From NCBI GenBank assembly GCA_022796795.1, contig JAAWJI010000016.1, positions 1 to 64,000 on the forward strand: a DNA stretch of 64,000 nt, given 5' to 3'. The translations under genes were made by a program, and so were the position numbers. Shown here one piece after another: positions 43,358 to 52,244 of this stretch; within the stretch, counting starts at the first letter, position 1; each line of letters starts with the position of its first letter. The stretch comes from Lachnospiraceae bacterium. GTDB lineage: Bacteria; Bacillota; Clostridia; Lachnospirales; Lachnospiraceae. The notes below the pieces were generated by a model. That model ran no database searches, was not told the DNA's origin, and was given only the letters and a program-made list of their open reading frames with translations.

Positions 43358-45055
43358 ATGAAAAGATGGATTGCTATGTTTCTTGTAGTGACTATGCTGT
43401 TTTCCATGACAGCCTGCGGGAAAAAGGAAGCTTCTGGGGATAAGCCTGCGCAGGAAGCTGTGGAGACGCCTGAGGCCGGGGCGGAGACTGGATCCGGGGA
43501 GAAGCAGTATCTGAAGGTACAGCTGCCTCTGAATGACACCCTGTCCGGCCTGAAGTCTACCTTTACCGGCGGATATGGAATTGTGTCCCAGTGGATTTTC
43601 GGAACCCTGATGCGCTATGACACAGAGGTCGGGGAGTACGTGCCTGCTCTGGCGGAAAAGCTTGATATTTCCGATGACGGCCTAGTTTACACCGTCACCT
43701 TGAAGGATAATAAATTCCACGACGGAACGCCGATTACCGCGGACGATGTGGTGTTTACCTTTACCATGGCCATTCGGGCCGGCAGCGGCCGGGTTTCCAA
43801 GCTGTCTTCCATCGAGGGCTTTGAGGCGGCTTCCTCCGGGGAGGCGGATACGGTTTCCGGTATTCAGAAGATTGATGACAAGACTGTAGCCTTTACCTTA
43901 AGTCAGCCTAACAGCGTATTTGTGGAGGCTCTTTCTAACGGAAGCTTTGGGATCCTGCCCTCCGCCTGCTTTGAGGGAATGGAACCGTCGGCAATCAATG
44001 AGAACGCCGAGTTCTGGAAACAGCCGGTAGGCAGCGGCGCTTACTATGTTTCCGAGATTGCCTATCCCAATTATATTGTATTGACTCGGTTTGAGGATTA
44101 TTATGATCCCTCTGGCATTGAAAATGTTCTCTGCACCTACTATGCAGATCTGGAGGCAGCCAATGCGGCTCTGGCTTCCGGGGAGCTGGACTGGACCCTG
44201 GGCCTGGAGGAAGAGGCAGCCAACAATATTTTGAGCCAGAATTCCAACATGGAGGGAATCACAGTGGAGACCACCTATCACCGCTGGTTCCTGGCAAATA
44301 CCTCCGGAACAGCCGGGGATGGAGAGAGCCATCCAAGTCTGAAAAATCCCAAGGTGCGCCACGCTCTTGACATGCTGCTGGACAAGGATGCCATCTGCCA
44401 GCTTTACGGGAGTCTGGCATCTCCTGCCAACTCTCATATGAACACTGCGCTTCCGGAGTACAATAGCGATCTTCCAGCCTGGAAGCGGGATGTGGAGGGA
44501 GCGAAGAAGATTTTGGAGGAGGAGAACTACAGATTTGACATTCCCCTTCAGATTTATTCCAACTACACAGATCAGATTACCGCAGATTTCCTGGATCTGG
44601 TGGTGCAGAATCTGGCAGAAGGCGGCGTGGAGGCCACCTATACCATTGACGGGAACTGGCAGGGATACCTGGAGAGCGCCAACTATGATCTCCGCTATAT
44701 GGCAACCTCCTCGGCAATTCCCACCACCTTCTACGAGCTCAATTCTTTTGGAGGATTGACCTCTACCACGATCAACAGCTATCCCGTAAATGAGGAGGGC
44801 TTTGAGGAATACCAGAGGTCCCGGTATGACGATTTGATTCTGGCCTACAAGGCGGCTCTGGATCCTACGGAGCAGAAGGAAATTCTGGACCAGCTGCAGT
44901 ACAACAGCTATGAGGATATGTATGATATTGTTCTCTACTCCCTGAGCTCCATCAACCTGTATTCCAAGCGTTGGAGCGGAATGCCCGTATTTTCCAGTGA
45001 TTACAGCGAAATCGCAGATTTCAAGTTTTCCAACTGGAAGCTGCTTGACGAGTAG
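43358..45055 (+). CDS. ABC transporter substrate-binding lipoprotein, family 5
   Basis: A 565-aa extracellular solute-binding protein of the oligopeptide/dipeptide (SBP_bac_5) family. The signal peptide ends in a lipobox (FSMTAC), giving a lipid-anchored Cys followed by an acidic/Ala linker. The family core shows YVPALAEKLDISDDGLVYTVTLKDNKFHDGTPITADDV. The family also carries oligosaccharides; with hydrolase-like genes on both sides a glycan ligand seems at least as likely as peptides. First gene of a five-gene transporter set, GGAGG before ATG 43358. Confidence 0.93.
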   Translation: MKRWIAMFLVVTMLFSMTACGKKEASGDKPAQEAVETPEAGAETGSGEKQYLKVQLPLNDTLSGLKSTFTGGYGIVSQWIFGTLMRYDTEVGEYVPALAEKLDISDDGLVYTVTLKDNKFHDGTPITADDVVFTFTMAIRAGSGRVSKLSSIEGFEAASSGEADTVSGIQKIDDKTVAFTLSQPNSVFVEALSNGSFGILPSACFEGMEPSAINENAEFWKQPVGSGAYYVSEIAYPNYIVLTRFEDYYDPSGIENVLCTYYADLEAANAALASGELDWTLGLEEEAANNILSQNSNMEGITVETTYHRWFLANTSGTAGDGESHPSLKNPKVRHALDMLLDKDAICQLYGSLASPANSHMNTALPEYNSDLPAWKRDVEGAKKILEEENYRFDIPLQIYSNYTDQITADFLDLVVQNLAEGGVEATYTIDGNWQGYLESANYDLRYMATSSAIPTTFYELNSFGGLTSTTINSYPVNEEGFEEYQRSRYDDLILAYKAALDPTEQKEILDQLQYNSYEDMYDIVLYSLSSINLYSKRWSGMPVFSSDYSEIADFKFSNWKLLDE

Positions 45056-45099
45056 GCAGGCAGCCGGACAGAACGGAACTGTTTGATTCTGAAAACCTG

Positions 45100-45128
45100 T
45101 GCGCGGCTGCGTTTCTTGCGGCCGCGCA
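45100..45128 (+). other. Stable stem-loop between binding protein and permease genes
   Basis: TGCGCGGCTGC pairs with GCGGCCGCGCA over 11 bp (one G-T), loop of 7 nt, with no T-run. In ABC operons such hairpins often protect the upstream mRNA and raise the level of the binding protein over the permeases. Confidence 0.6.
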
Positions 45129-45152
45129 TGATCTGATTTTGGGAGAGGATTT

Positions 45153-46121
45153 ATGCTGGAATATTTTGTAAAACGTTTTCTGTCCATGATTCCAAAGCTT
45201 CTGATCATTTCCGTGCTCATCTATTTTGGCATGTCGCTGATCCCGGTGGATCCGCTGACCATTATGATGAATCCGGAGGAGCTGGACGGCCTGTCTGTGG
45301 AGGCCCTGGAGGAGCTGCGGGAGGAGAAGGGGTTAAACGATCCGGTGATCGTACAATATGCCCGCTGGATGAAGGGGTTGGCCCAGGGAGACTTTGGCTA
45401 CAGTCTGACCACAGGGACACCCATTAAGGAGCTTCTGGCCTCCCGGTTTCCCGCCACCCTGGAGCTGTGCGGCATTGCGCTGACTCTGGCGGCTATTCTT
45501 GGAATCCTTCTGGGTAGTCAGTCGGCCCGGCACAAAAATACCCTCATTGATTACGGGAATACGGTGCTGGGCCTTATCGGTACCTCGGTGCCTGGATTTT
45601 TCTTTGCCATGTGCTTTATTATGCTGTTTTCCATGAAGCTAGGTTGGCTGCCCAGCGGCGGCCGCATGACCGTGGGCAAGACTGCCTTTTTTGACCGGAT
45701 CGAGTATATGATTCTGCCCTCCTTCTGCATGGCCATCAGCCTCATTGCCTATCTTATGCGTCTGACCCGGAACTCCATGCTGGATGTGATGAACAAGGAT
45801 TATGTGAAGACTGCCAGGGCCAAGGGAAACAGTGAGCTTTCCATCTATATCAAGCACTGCTTCCGCAACGGGTGTACCCCGGTGGTGCTGTGCCTGATCA
45901 GCCGGATTTCTATTTTAGTCTCCGGTTCCACCATTATTGAGACTGTGTTTAATTATCCCGGCATGGGTATGCTGCTGGTGAGCTCCATCACAGCCAAGGA
46001 CATGCCTGTGGCCATGATGACCATGTTTATCTGCGCCGTTATGGTTCTGGTCACCAGCTTTCTGGGGGATATTGCCATTGCGCTTCTGGATCCGCGGGTT
46101 CAGTTTGGAAAGGAGGGATAA
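45153..46121 (+). CDS. ABC transporter permease (DppB/OppB type)
   Basis: A 322-aa membrane protein with six helices. The N-terminus LEYFVKRFLSMIPKLLIISVLIYF is the DppB-type signal anchor, and the EAA loop is at DYVKTARAKGNSELSIYIKHCFRNGCTP. It pairs with the DppC-type permease encoded 3 nt later to form the channel. Confidence 0.94.
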   Translation: MLEYFVKRFLSMIPKLLIISVLIYFGMSLIPVDPLTIMMNPEELDGLSVEALEELREEKGLNDPVIVQYARWMKGLAQGDFGYSLTTGTPIKELLASRFPATLELCGIALTLAAILGILLGSQSARHKNTLIDYGNTVLGLIGTSVPGFFFAMCFIMLFSMKLGWLPSGGRMTVGKTAFFDRIEYMILPSFCMAISLIAYLMRLTRNSMLDVMNKDYVKTARAKGNSELSIYIKHCFRNGCTPVVLCLISRISILVSGSTIIETVFNYPGMGMLLVSSITAKDMPVAMMTMFICAVMVLVTSFLGDIAIALLDPRVQFGKEG

Positions 46122-46124
46122 GGC

Positions 46125-46997
46125 GTGTCAGAAACAAAGATACAAAAGTCTCAGGATTCCGTCAACAAACGGCGGATGCAGAAGCTCTTTTCCAATAAGC
46201 TGGCCATGTTCGGACTGATCCTGACGGTGATTATTACACTGCTGTGTCTCCTTGCACCGCTTCTCACAAGCTCTGACCCGGACTTTATCGATATGTCTCT
46301 CCGATATGCGCCGGCTTCCCGGGAGCATCCCTTTGGCTGCGATCAGAGCGGCCGTGATGTGTGGGCTCGCCTGCTCTACGGGGGGCGGATTTCCATTGCC
46401 ATCGGCCTGGCAAGCGCCCTGTGCGCCAACGTGCTGGGGGCTGTCATTGGCTGTATATCCGGGTATGCGGGAGGGAAGGTAGATCAAATTCTCATGTATT
46501 GCAGTGAGATTTTCAGCTGCTTTCCTGATAAAATGCTGATTTTGATTATTATGGGCTTTGCGGGTCAGGGCGTGGCAGTTATGATGCTGGTGTTTATTTT
46601 TACCGGATGGGTAGGCACCATGCGCATGGTGCGGAGCCGGATTTTGTCTCTGAAGCAGGAGACCTTTGTGGAGAACTGCAGGGCCATCGGCATCAGCAGC
46701 GCTTCCATTATGTTCCGCCACCTGCTGCCTAACGCCATGGGCGTGTTTATCATAAATATTACCTCCAATGTGGCGGGATACATTCTGTCTGAGGCAGGAC
46801 TTAGCTTTTTGGGCCTGGGAGTTCCCAAGGGTGTAGTCACCTGGGGCAATATGATCAATGCCGCCCGGAACTTAAGTACCATGCAGAATTATTCCCTGCT
46901 GTGGATCCTTCCCGGAATCGCCATTTCCCTGTTTGTGCTGGGTGTTAATTTCTTTGGGGACGGTCTGCGGGATGTGTTTGACGTGACGCAGGAATAG
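46125..46997 (+). CDS. ABC transporter permease (DppC/OppC type)
   Basis: A 290-aa membrane protein with six helices. It has the DppC features HPFGCDQSGRDVWARLLYGGR in the first external loop and the EAA loop ENCRAIGISSASIMFRHLLPN. GTG 46125 follows AGGAGGG, and the gene lies between the first permease and the two ATPases. Confidence 0.94.
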   Translation: MSETKIQKSQDSVNKRRMQKLFSNKLAMFGLILTVIITLLCLLAPLLTSSDPDFIDMSLRYAPASREHPFGCDQSGRDVWARLLYGGRISIAIGLASALCANVLGAVIGCISGYAGGKVDQILMYCSEIFSCFPDKMLILIIMGFAGQGVAVMMLVFIFTGWVGTMRMVRSRILSLKQETFVENCRAIGISSASIMFRHLLPNAMGVFIINITSNVAGYILSEAGLSFLGLGVPKGVVTWGNMINAARNLSTMQNYSLLWILPGIAISLFVLGVNFFGDGLRDVFDVTQE

Positions 46998-47006
46998 GAG
47001 GCAGGT

Positions 47007-48017
47007 ATGGATACAAAGAACACCATTTTACAGATAGAAAATCTCAAGGTCGAATTCCGCGTAGGAAGAAAATGTGTTCACGCCGTAAATGATGTGAACC
47101 TGACGGTTCATCGGGGAAAGACCCTGGGGATCGTGGGGGAATCCGGCTGCGGAAAATCGGTGACCGCCCACTCCATTTTGAAGCTTCTGCCCCAGAATGG
47201 AAGAATCGTAAACGGAAAGATTCTCTTTGCGGAAACAGATGGGGGCCCTGTCCAGGAGCTCCAGAGCATGAAGCGCACAGGGAAGGAAATACGGGCTGTC
47301 CGGGGCCAGAAGATCGCTATGATTTTCCAGGACCCCATGATGTCCCTGAATCCCGTTTACACCATTGGAAGCCAGATTATGGAAAATCTCAAGCTTCATG
47401 AGAAGCTTGAGGAAAAGGAAGCGAAGGAGAGGATTATTCGTCTGCTGGGACAGCTTGGAATTCCGGAGCCGGAGCAGCGCTATCACGAGTATCCCCATCA
47501 ATTTTCCGGGGGCATGAAGCAGCGGGTTATGATTGCCATTGCTATGATCTGCAATCCGGGGCTTCTCATTGCCGATGAGCCCACCACGGCTCTGGATGTG
47601 ACCATTCAGAAACAGATTCTCCGGCTTATGCGAAACCTGCGGGACGATTTTGGCACCTCTGTGATTTTGATAACCCACAATATGGGCATTGTGGCCGAGG
47701 CCTGCGACGAGGTGGCTGTCATGTACATGGGCCGGGTGGTGGAGTCCGGCACGGTGCGGCAAATTTTTGAAAACCCTCAGCATCCCTATACCAGGGCGCT
47801 GCTGCGGTCTGTTCCGGTTCCGGGCATGCCAGAGGATGTGGAGCTTCAGTCCATTGAGGGCAGTACCCCGGATGCCTCCATTCAGTTTGACCACTGCGAA
47901 TTTGAGCCCCGCTGTGAATATGCCTGCCAAGAGTGCTTCAAGGGCTTTCCCCAGGCATGGGAGTGCGAGCCGGGCCATGTGGTCCGCTGCTTTTTGAGAG
48001 GAGGGGAAGAGTCTTGA
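47007..48017 (+). CDS. Opp/Dpp-type ABC transporter ATPase (OppD-like)
   Basis: A 336-aa ATPase with Walker [10 protein letters not shown], signature [15 protein letters not shown], Walker [13 protein letters not shown] and the C-terminal oligopeptide-type domain with its cysteines ([14 protein letters not shown]), which bind a 4Fe-4S cluster in relatives. It energises import together with the OppF-like ATPase encoded next, whose start overlaps this stop. Confidence 0.94.
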   Translation: MDTKNTILQIENLKVEFRVGRKCVHAVNDVNLTVHRGKTLGIVGESGCGKSVTAHSILKLLPQNGRIVNGKILFAETDGGPVQELQSMKRTGKEIRAVRGQKIAMIFQDPMMSLNPVYTIGSQIMENLKLHEKLEEKEAKERIIRLLGQLGIPEPEQRYHEYPHQFSGGMKQRVMIAIAMICNPGLLIADEPTTALDVTIQKQILRLMRNLRDDFGTSVILITHNMGIVAEACDEVAVMYMGRVVESGTVRQIFENPQHPYTRALLRSVPVPGMPEDVELQSIEGSTPDASIQFDHCEFEPRCEYACQECFKGFPQAWECEPGHVVRCFLRGGEES

Positions 48018-49021
48018 CAGAGAACAGACAAGAGCATCTTCTGGAGGTGCAGAACCTGAAGAAATATTTCCCGGTGACCAGGGGAGCCTTTAAACGGGTG
48101 ATCGGAAGGGTCCATGCGGTGGACGACGTAAGCTTCTATGTGGACAGCGGGGAGACCCTGGGAATCGTGGGGGAATCCGGCTGCGGCAAAACCTCCCTAG
48201 GGAAGTGCGTGGTGCGCCTGCACACCCCTACCTCTGGACAGATACTTCTGAGAGGGGAGGACGGGGAGCAGCAGGATCTGCTGCAGCTTGACAGAAAGGG
48301 GAGCTTTGAGGCCAGACGTCGGGTCCAGATGGTATTTCAGGACCCTTACGCTTCCATGAATCCCATGAAGAGCATCTGGACCTCCTTTGATGAGCCTTTA
48401 AGGATCCATGGATTTGGGGACCGCAAAAAACGCCTGGAAATCGCCTCCCATATGATGGAGTCCGTGAATCTGCAGCCGGAATATCTGTTCCGCTATCCCC
48501 ATGAGTTTTCCGGCGGGCAGAGACAGAGAATCTGCATTGCCAGGGCATTGGCCCTGAACCCTAAGATTCTTGTGTGCGATGAGCCGGTTTCCGCCCTGGA
48601 CGTGTCCATCCAGGCTCAGATTATGAACTTGATGCGAAAGCTCCAGAAGGAGTTTGGCCTCACCTATATTTTTATTGCCCATGACCTGAGCGTGGTGGAA
48701 TATATGAGCTCCCGGATCGCCGTCATGTATCTGGGGAAAATCGTGGAGACGGCTCCGGCAAGGAATTTCAGCGCCAGCTGCATCCACCCCTATGCCCAGG
48801 CCCTTATGTCCGCTGTGCCTATCCCCAAGCTGGATGTGAAGAATGAGGAGATGATTCTCACCGGAGACGTGCCATCCCCTATCCGTCCGCCCCAGGGTTG
48901 CCGGTTCCATCCCCGCTGCCCCTACTGTACGGAGCGGTGTAAGACGGAGGAGCCGAAGCTTCGGGCAGTAAATGGGGACAGGAGCCATATGGCGGCCTGC
49001 CACCGGATCGGGGAGGAGTAA
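48014..49021 (+). CDS. Opp/Dpp-type ABC transporter ATPase (OppF-like)
   Basis: A 335-aa ATPase with Walker A GESGCGKTS, signature FSGGQRQRICIARAL, Walker B ILVCDEPVSALD and the C-terminal Cys motif HPRCPYCTERC. I start at TTG 48014, which overlaps the OppD stop as TTGA and has GAGGGG upstream; the open frame runs back to 47933 but without an RBS. Last transporter gene, 200 nt before hydrolase copy B. Confidence 0.93.
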   Translation: MTENRQEHLLEVQNLKKYFPVTRGAFKRVIGRVHAVDDVSFYVDSGETLGIVGESGCGKTSLGKCVVRLHTPTSGQILLRGEDGEQQDLLQLDRKGSFEARRRVQMVFQDPYASMNPMKSIWTSFDEPLRIHGFGDRKKRLEIASHMMESVNLQPEYLFRYPHEFSGGQRQRICIARALALNPKILVCDEPVSALDVSIQAQIMNLMRKLQKEFGLTYIFIAHDLSVVEYMSSRIAVMYLGKIVETAPARNFSASCIHPYAQALMSAVPIPKLDVKNEEMILTGDVPSPIRPPQGCRFHPRCPYCTERCKTEEPKLRAVNGDRSHMAACHRIGEE

Positions 49022-49224
49022 GAGCGTCTGGGGGGAAGATAACAGGCAGCGGCTCCCGGAAAGGGCTTCTGACAAAGGCGCGGAGGAACCTGGAAGTGGA
49101 AACGGAAAGGGGAGTCCGTGGATGTCTGGTAAATATTTTAAGAATGGGAAGAATCGACTATCGAAGGGGCACCTTTGGAATCTGATCATAAGAGTGCTCT
49201 CAGAAGAATGGAGGATATGGAAGA

Positions 49225-50688
49225 ATGGAAGCGATACAGATAGGAAGCCGAAGAGAGGTTTGCTGGGACGAGTATTTGCTGGATGATGCAGAGAATATCC
49301 GGGTGCAGATGCACCGCCCGGAGTTCCGCAATGTGGCTTTGGAGTGCGACGCCCCCTGGGAGGGCAATACGTCCGGCTATTTTACCCTGGTTCCTGATGA
49401 GACCTATTACCGCCTGTATTATCGGGGCTCCCAGCTGGATGTAGACAGCGACGGGGTGCGGAAGCCCTCTCACAAACCTATGTACTGTTATGCCCAGAGT
49501 AAGGACGGCAAAACCTTTACCAGGGTGCCGGTGAACGAGGTTTCCTTCTGGGGATGCAGGGACAACAACATTATTCTCGACACGGTCCGGGATAATATGT
49601 ATGTGTTCCGGGATGCCAACCCGGACTGCCCGCCGGATGCCCGGTATAAGGGTCTCACAGAGGCGGACGATGCCCTCTGGTATTATAAGAGCAGCGACGG
49701 GCTGCATTTTACCAAGGTGCGGCTTTTGGCGGACGATGGGGCCTATGACTCCTTAAATCTGGCCTTTTGGGATGAGGAGACCAAACAGTATTTCTTCTTC
49801 TATCGGGGAATCCATGGGGAAAATGCGCCGGACGGCAAATGGAACGGCACAGAGGAGCGGCTCATGCACACCACCATTATCCGGGATGTGCGGGTTCGCA
49901 CCTCCACGGATTTTGAACACTGGTCAGAACCCAGACTGATTCAGTTTGAGCCGGAGAGGGAGGATACGGAGCTCTACACCAACCAGATTCAGAAATATTA
50001 CCGGGCCAGGCACATGTTCCTGGGCTTTCCCACCCGCTATGTGGACCGGTATCAGGATGCGGGGAACTTCCCTCAGCTTCCGGACTGGAAGCACCGGCAG
50101 AAGCTTATCCGCAACTGGGGACGCTCCGGAACGGCTATGACGGATGCCATGATTATGACTTCCCGAGATGGATTTACCTACCGGCGGACCGAGGAAGCCT
50201 TTCTCACGCCTGGCATCCAGAGGGACTGCAACTGGTACTACGGGGACTGCTTCCTTTGCTACGGCATGGCGGAAACAGACTCGGATCTGCCCGGCGCTCC
50301 CCGGGAGATTTCCCTGTACATGGGTCTGGATTACCGGGTGAATCCGGTGAAGCTTTGCCGCTATGCCATCCGGCTGGACGGATTCTTCTCCTGGCACTGT
50401 GACTATGAGCCGGGAAGGGCATTGACAAAGCCCCTTGTTTTTGCAGGAAATTCCCTGGAACTCAATTTTGCCACCTCCGCAGCAGGCTATGTGCAGATCC
50501 GCCTGTTGGATGAAGAAGGAAATTTCCTGGAGGGCTATGACTCCGGCCGGCTTTTCGGGGACAGTGTGGAGCGGATGGTGGATTTTGAAAGGCCTCTGGA
50601 GGCTTTGGCCGGAAAGGAAGTCCGCATGGAGATTTCCATGCGGGACGCGGAAGTTTACGCTTTTCAGTTCTGTGAAATTCCGATGTGA
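49225..50688 (+). CDS. Beta-propeller glycoside hydrolase-like protein, copy B
   Basis: A 487-aa paralogue of copy A at 38072-39541, collinear and near-identical over the whole length, including stretches of identical DNA around the motif EREDTELYTNQIQKYYRARH. No signal peptide, so cytoplasmic. The putative propeller runs about 1-380, then a beta-sandwich. The Asp/Glu-rich conserved positions (RDNNIILDTVRDNMYVFRD, DDGAYDSL, RDCNWYYGD) are candidates for an active site. It follows the Opp-type transporter in the same direction and is probably co-transcribed. Substrate unknown. Confidence 0.8.
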   Translation: MEAIQIGSRREVCWDEYLLDDAENIRVQMHRPEFRNVALECDAPWEGNTSGYFTLVPDETYYRLYYRGSQLDVDSDGVRKPSHKPMYCYAQSKDGKTFTRVPVNEVSFWGCRDNNIILDTVRDNMYVFRDANPDCPPDARYKGLTEADDALWYYKSSDGLHFTKVRLLADDGAYDSLNLAFWDEETKQYFFFYRGIHGENAPDGKWNGTEERLMHTTIIRDVRVRTSTDFEHWSEPRLIQFEPEREDTELYTNQIQKYYRARHMFLGFPTRYVDRYQDAGNFPQLPDWKHRQKLIRNWGRSGTAMTDAMIMTSRDGFTYRRTEEAFLTPGIQRDCNWYYGDCFLCYGMAETDSDLPGAPREISLYMGLDYRVNPVKLCRYAIRLDGFFSWHCDYEPGRALTKPLVFAGNSLELNFATSAAGYVQIRLLDEEGNFLEGYDSGRLFGDSVERMVDFERPLEALAGKEVRMEISMRDAEVYAFQFCEIPM

Positions 50689-50757
50689 CGGATGAAAAAG
50701 CTCTGGATTGCCCGTTTAGCAGCGGTAGACGCCTGGGTAAATAAAGGATGAACAGTT

Positions 50758-50787
50758 CCCCCTTCTCTGGTAGGACAGAAAAGGGGG
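50758..50787. terminator. Stem-loop between convergent genes
   Basis: CCCCCTTCTCTG and CAGAAAAGGGGG pair at 11 of 12 positions with a 6-nt loop, between the convergent ends of copy B and the GH43 gene. No T-run follows on either strand, so terminator function is uncertain. Confidence 0.5.
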
Positions 50788-50828
50788 ATATAAAGTAAAA
50801 CACATATCTTTTTTTCAGGGCTCTTTTA

Positions 50829-52226
50829 TTAATAAAGCTTAAATCCTCCCAGGGTGGGAACCCGTCCGCCTGTATAAGTGATATAGACGGCGTGGATCCC
50901 GTCGGGAATACTGCAGGGAGCGGAAAAGGTTTCCCAGTAATTGCATTCGCTCACCGGCACGGTGGCGCAGATTTCTCCCTCCGGGGAGGTACGCACCAGA
51001 AAACAGCCGTCCATGTAGCCGCGGGCTTTGATATCAATTTGCGTAATGCCTCTGCAGTCAAAATATTTGAATCCGGCGGTGGCGCCGTCTGTCATATTGC
51101 ACACATAGCCGGGGAGTTCATCTCCGTCGTTTCCGTCCTGTGAGATCACAGGACGTTTTTTTTCGTCACTTTGCAGTTCAGGATGTATATTCCAGAGATT
51201 GCAGGCGATATAGGCATCATAAAAGACACCGCATGCTAATGGACCGCTGTTCAGACCACAGGATGTCATTTCCACCTGGCTGATCAAACCATCGGGAGTA
51301 AAGAAAATCTCTTCGGCACAGGCCTGGCGGCTGAACTGGGTGCCGCCTGTGGGGCGATGATAAAAGATATACCATTTGCCGTTTATCTCCGTGAAGCTTC
51401 CGTGATTATTGCAGTGCAGCGAGGTCATCAGATTGGCGGATTTATAAGTATCAATTCCCACATCGCAGTTGTCAACAATGACGCCTCTGTAGGTAAAAGG
51501 CCCTGTGGGGCTTAGGGCGGTAGCATAGCACAATTCATGGTTATGGACAGAGGAATAGATAAAATAGTAGAGATCGCCGCGCTTTCTCAGGGAAGAGGCC
51601 TCAAAAAAGGCATGGTTCTCAAAAGAGGTGCCCTTGGCGTGAGAAAAATTTGGAATGAGTGTCTCAGGTTCTTTTGTGATTGTCAGCATATCCGGCGCAA
51701 GAACCGTAACGGTAGACCCCTTTACAGCAGTGTTGTCCACAGTGCAAAATCCGGTATACAAATAAATGCTGTCTCCTTCCTTGTATACCCCTGGATCAAA
51801 CTGTGGCGCGTCTCCTTTCCCTTCTCCAAAGATCGTACCGTCCGCATGTTTTACAAAGCCGTAAAACTCGTAGGATCCGGCCGGAGTGTCACATACGGCC
51901 ACAGACACGATGTGGGAGAGGTTGGGAATATAATACATATAGTAGCGTCCGTCCGGCCCCTGTACCACATCCGGGGCAAAAAGAGTCATTTTGCCATCTG
52001 TATTGCGAGGATCCTGTTCTTTGCGGTAAATAATACCCTCAAACTTCCAGTCCCCAAGATTGTCCACAGGGGCTGACCAGCACACATAGTCTCCAAGACA
52101 ATATACATAGCCCCGGAAAAAATCGTGGGAGCCATAGAGGTAGACTCTGTCGCCGAATACATGGGGTTCGCCATCGGGAATGTATTCCCAGGACGGAAGG
52201 AAAGGGTTAAAGGCTTGTGTTTTCAT
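50829..52226 (-). CDS. Glycoside hydrolase family 43 with C-terminal carbohydrate-binding-like domain
   Basis: A 465-aa GH43-type enzyme without signal peptide. The propeller carries the general base Asp18 (WEYIPDGEPHVFGDRVYLYG), the pKa-modulating Asp in LFAPDVVQG and the acid Glu in FFEASSLRKRG. The last about 120 residues (TAGFKYFDCRGITQIDIKARG) resemble a CBM6/35-like sandwich. Likely an alpha-L-arabinofuranosidase or beta-xylosidase on imported oligosaccharides; which one cannot be decided. Last gene of a minus-strand unit with the esterase and araC. Confidence 0.9.
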   Translation of the reverse strand: MKTQAFNPFLPSWEYIPDGEPHVFGDRVYLYGSHDFFRGYVYCLGDYVCWSAPVDNLGDWKFEGIIYRKEQDPRNTDGKMTLFAPDVVQGPDGRYYMYYIPNLSHIVSVAVCDTPAGSYEFYGFVKHADGTIFGEGKGDAPQFDPGVYKEGDSIYLYTGFCTVDNTAVKGSTVTVLAPDMLTITKEPETLIPNFSHAKGTSFENHAFFEASSLRKRGDLYYFIYSSVHNHELCYATALSPTGPFTYRGVIVDNCDVGIDTYKSANLMTSLHCNNHGSFTEINGKWYIFYHRPTGGTQFSRQACAEEIFFTPDGLISQVEMTSCGLNSGPLACGVFYDAYIACNLWNIHPELQSDEKKRPVISQDGNDGDELPGYVCNMTDGATAGFKYFDCRGITQIDIKARGYMDGCFLVRTSPEGEICATVPVSECNYWETFSAPCSIPDGIHAVYITYTGGRVPTLGGFKLY

Positions 52227-52244
52227 AATGTGTCTCCTTCTTTA

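Noticed and set aside
49030..49224. Separate small gene between the OppF-like ATPase and hydrolase copy B
   Set aside because: A frame exists from 48972 but overlaps the ATPase end and copy B start, has no RBS and a low-complexity translation.
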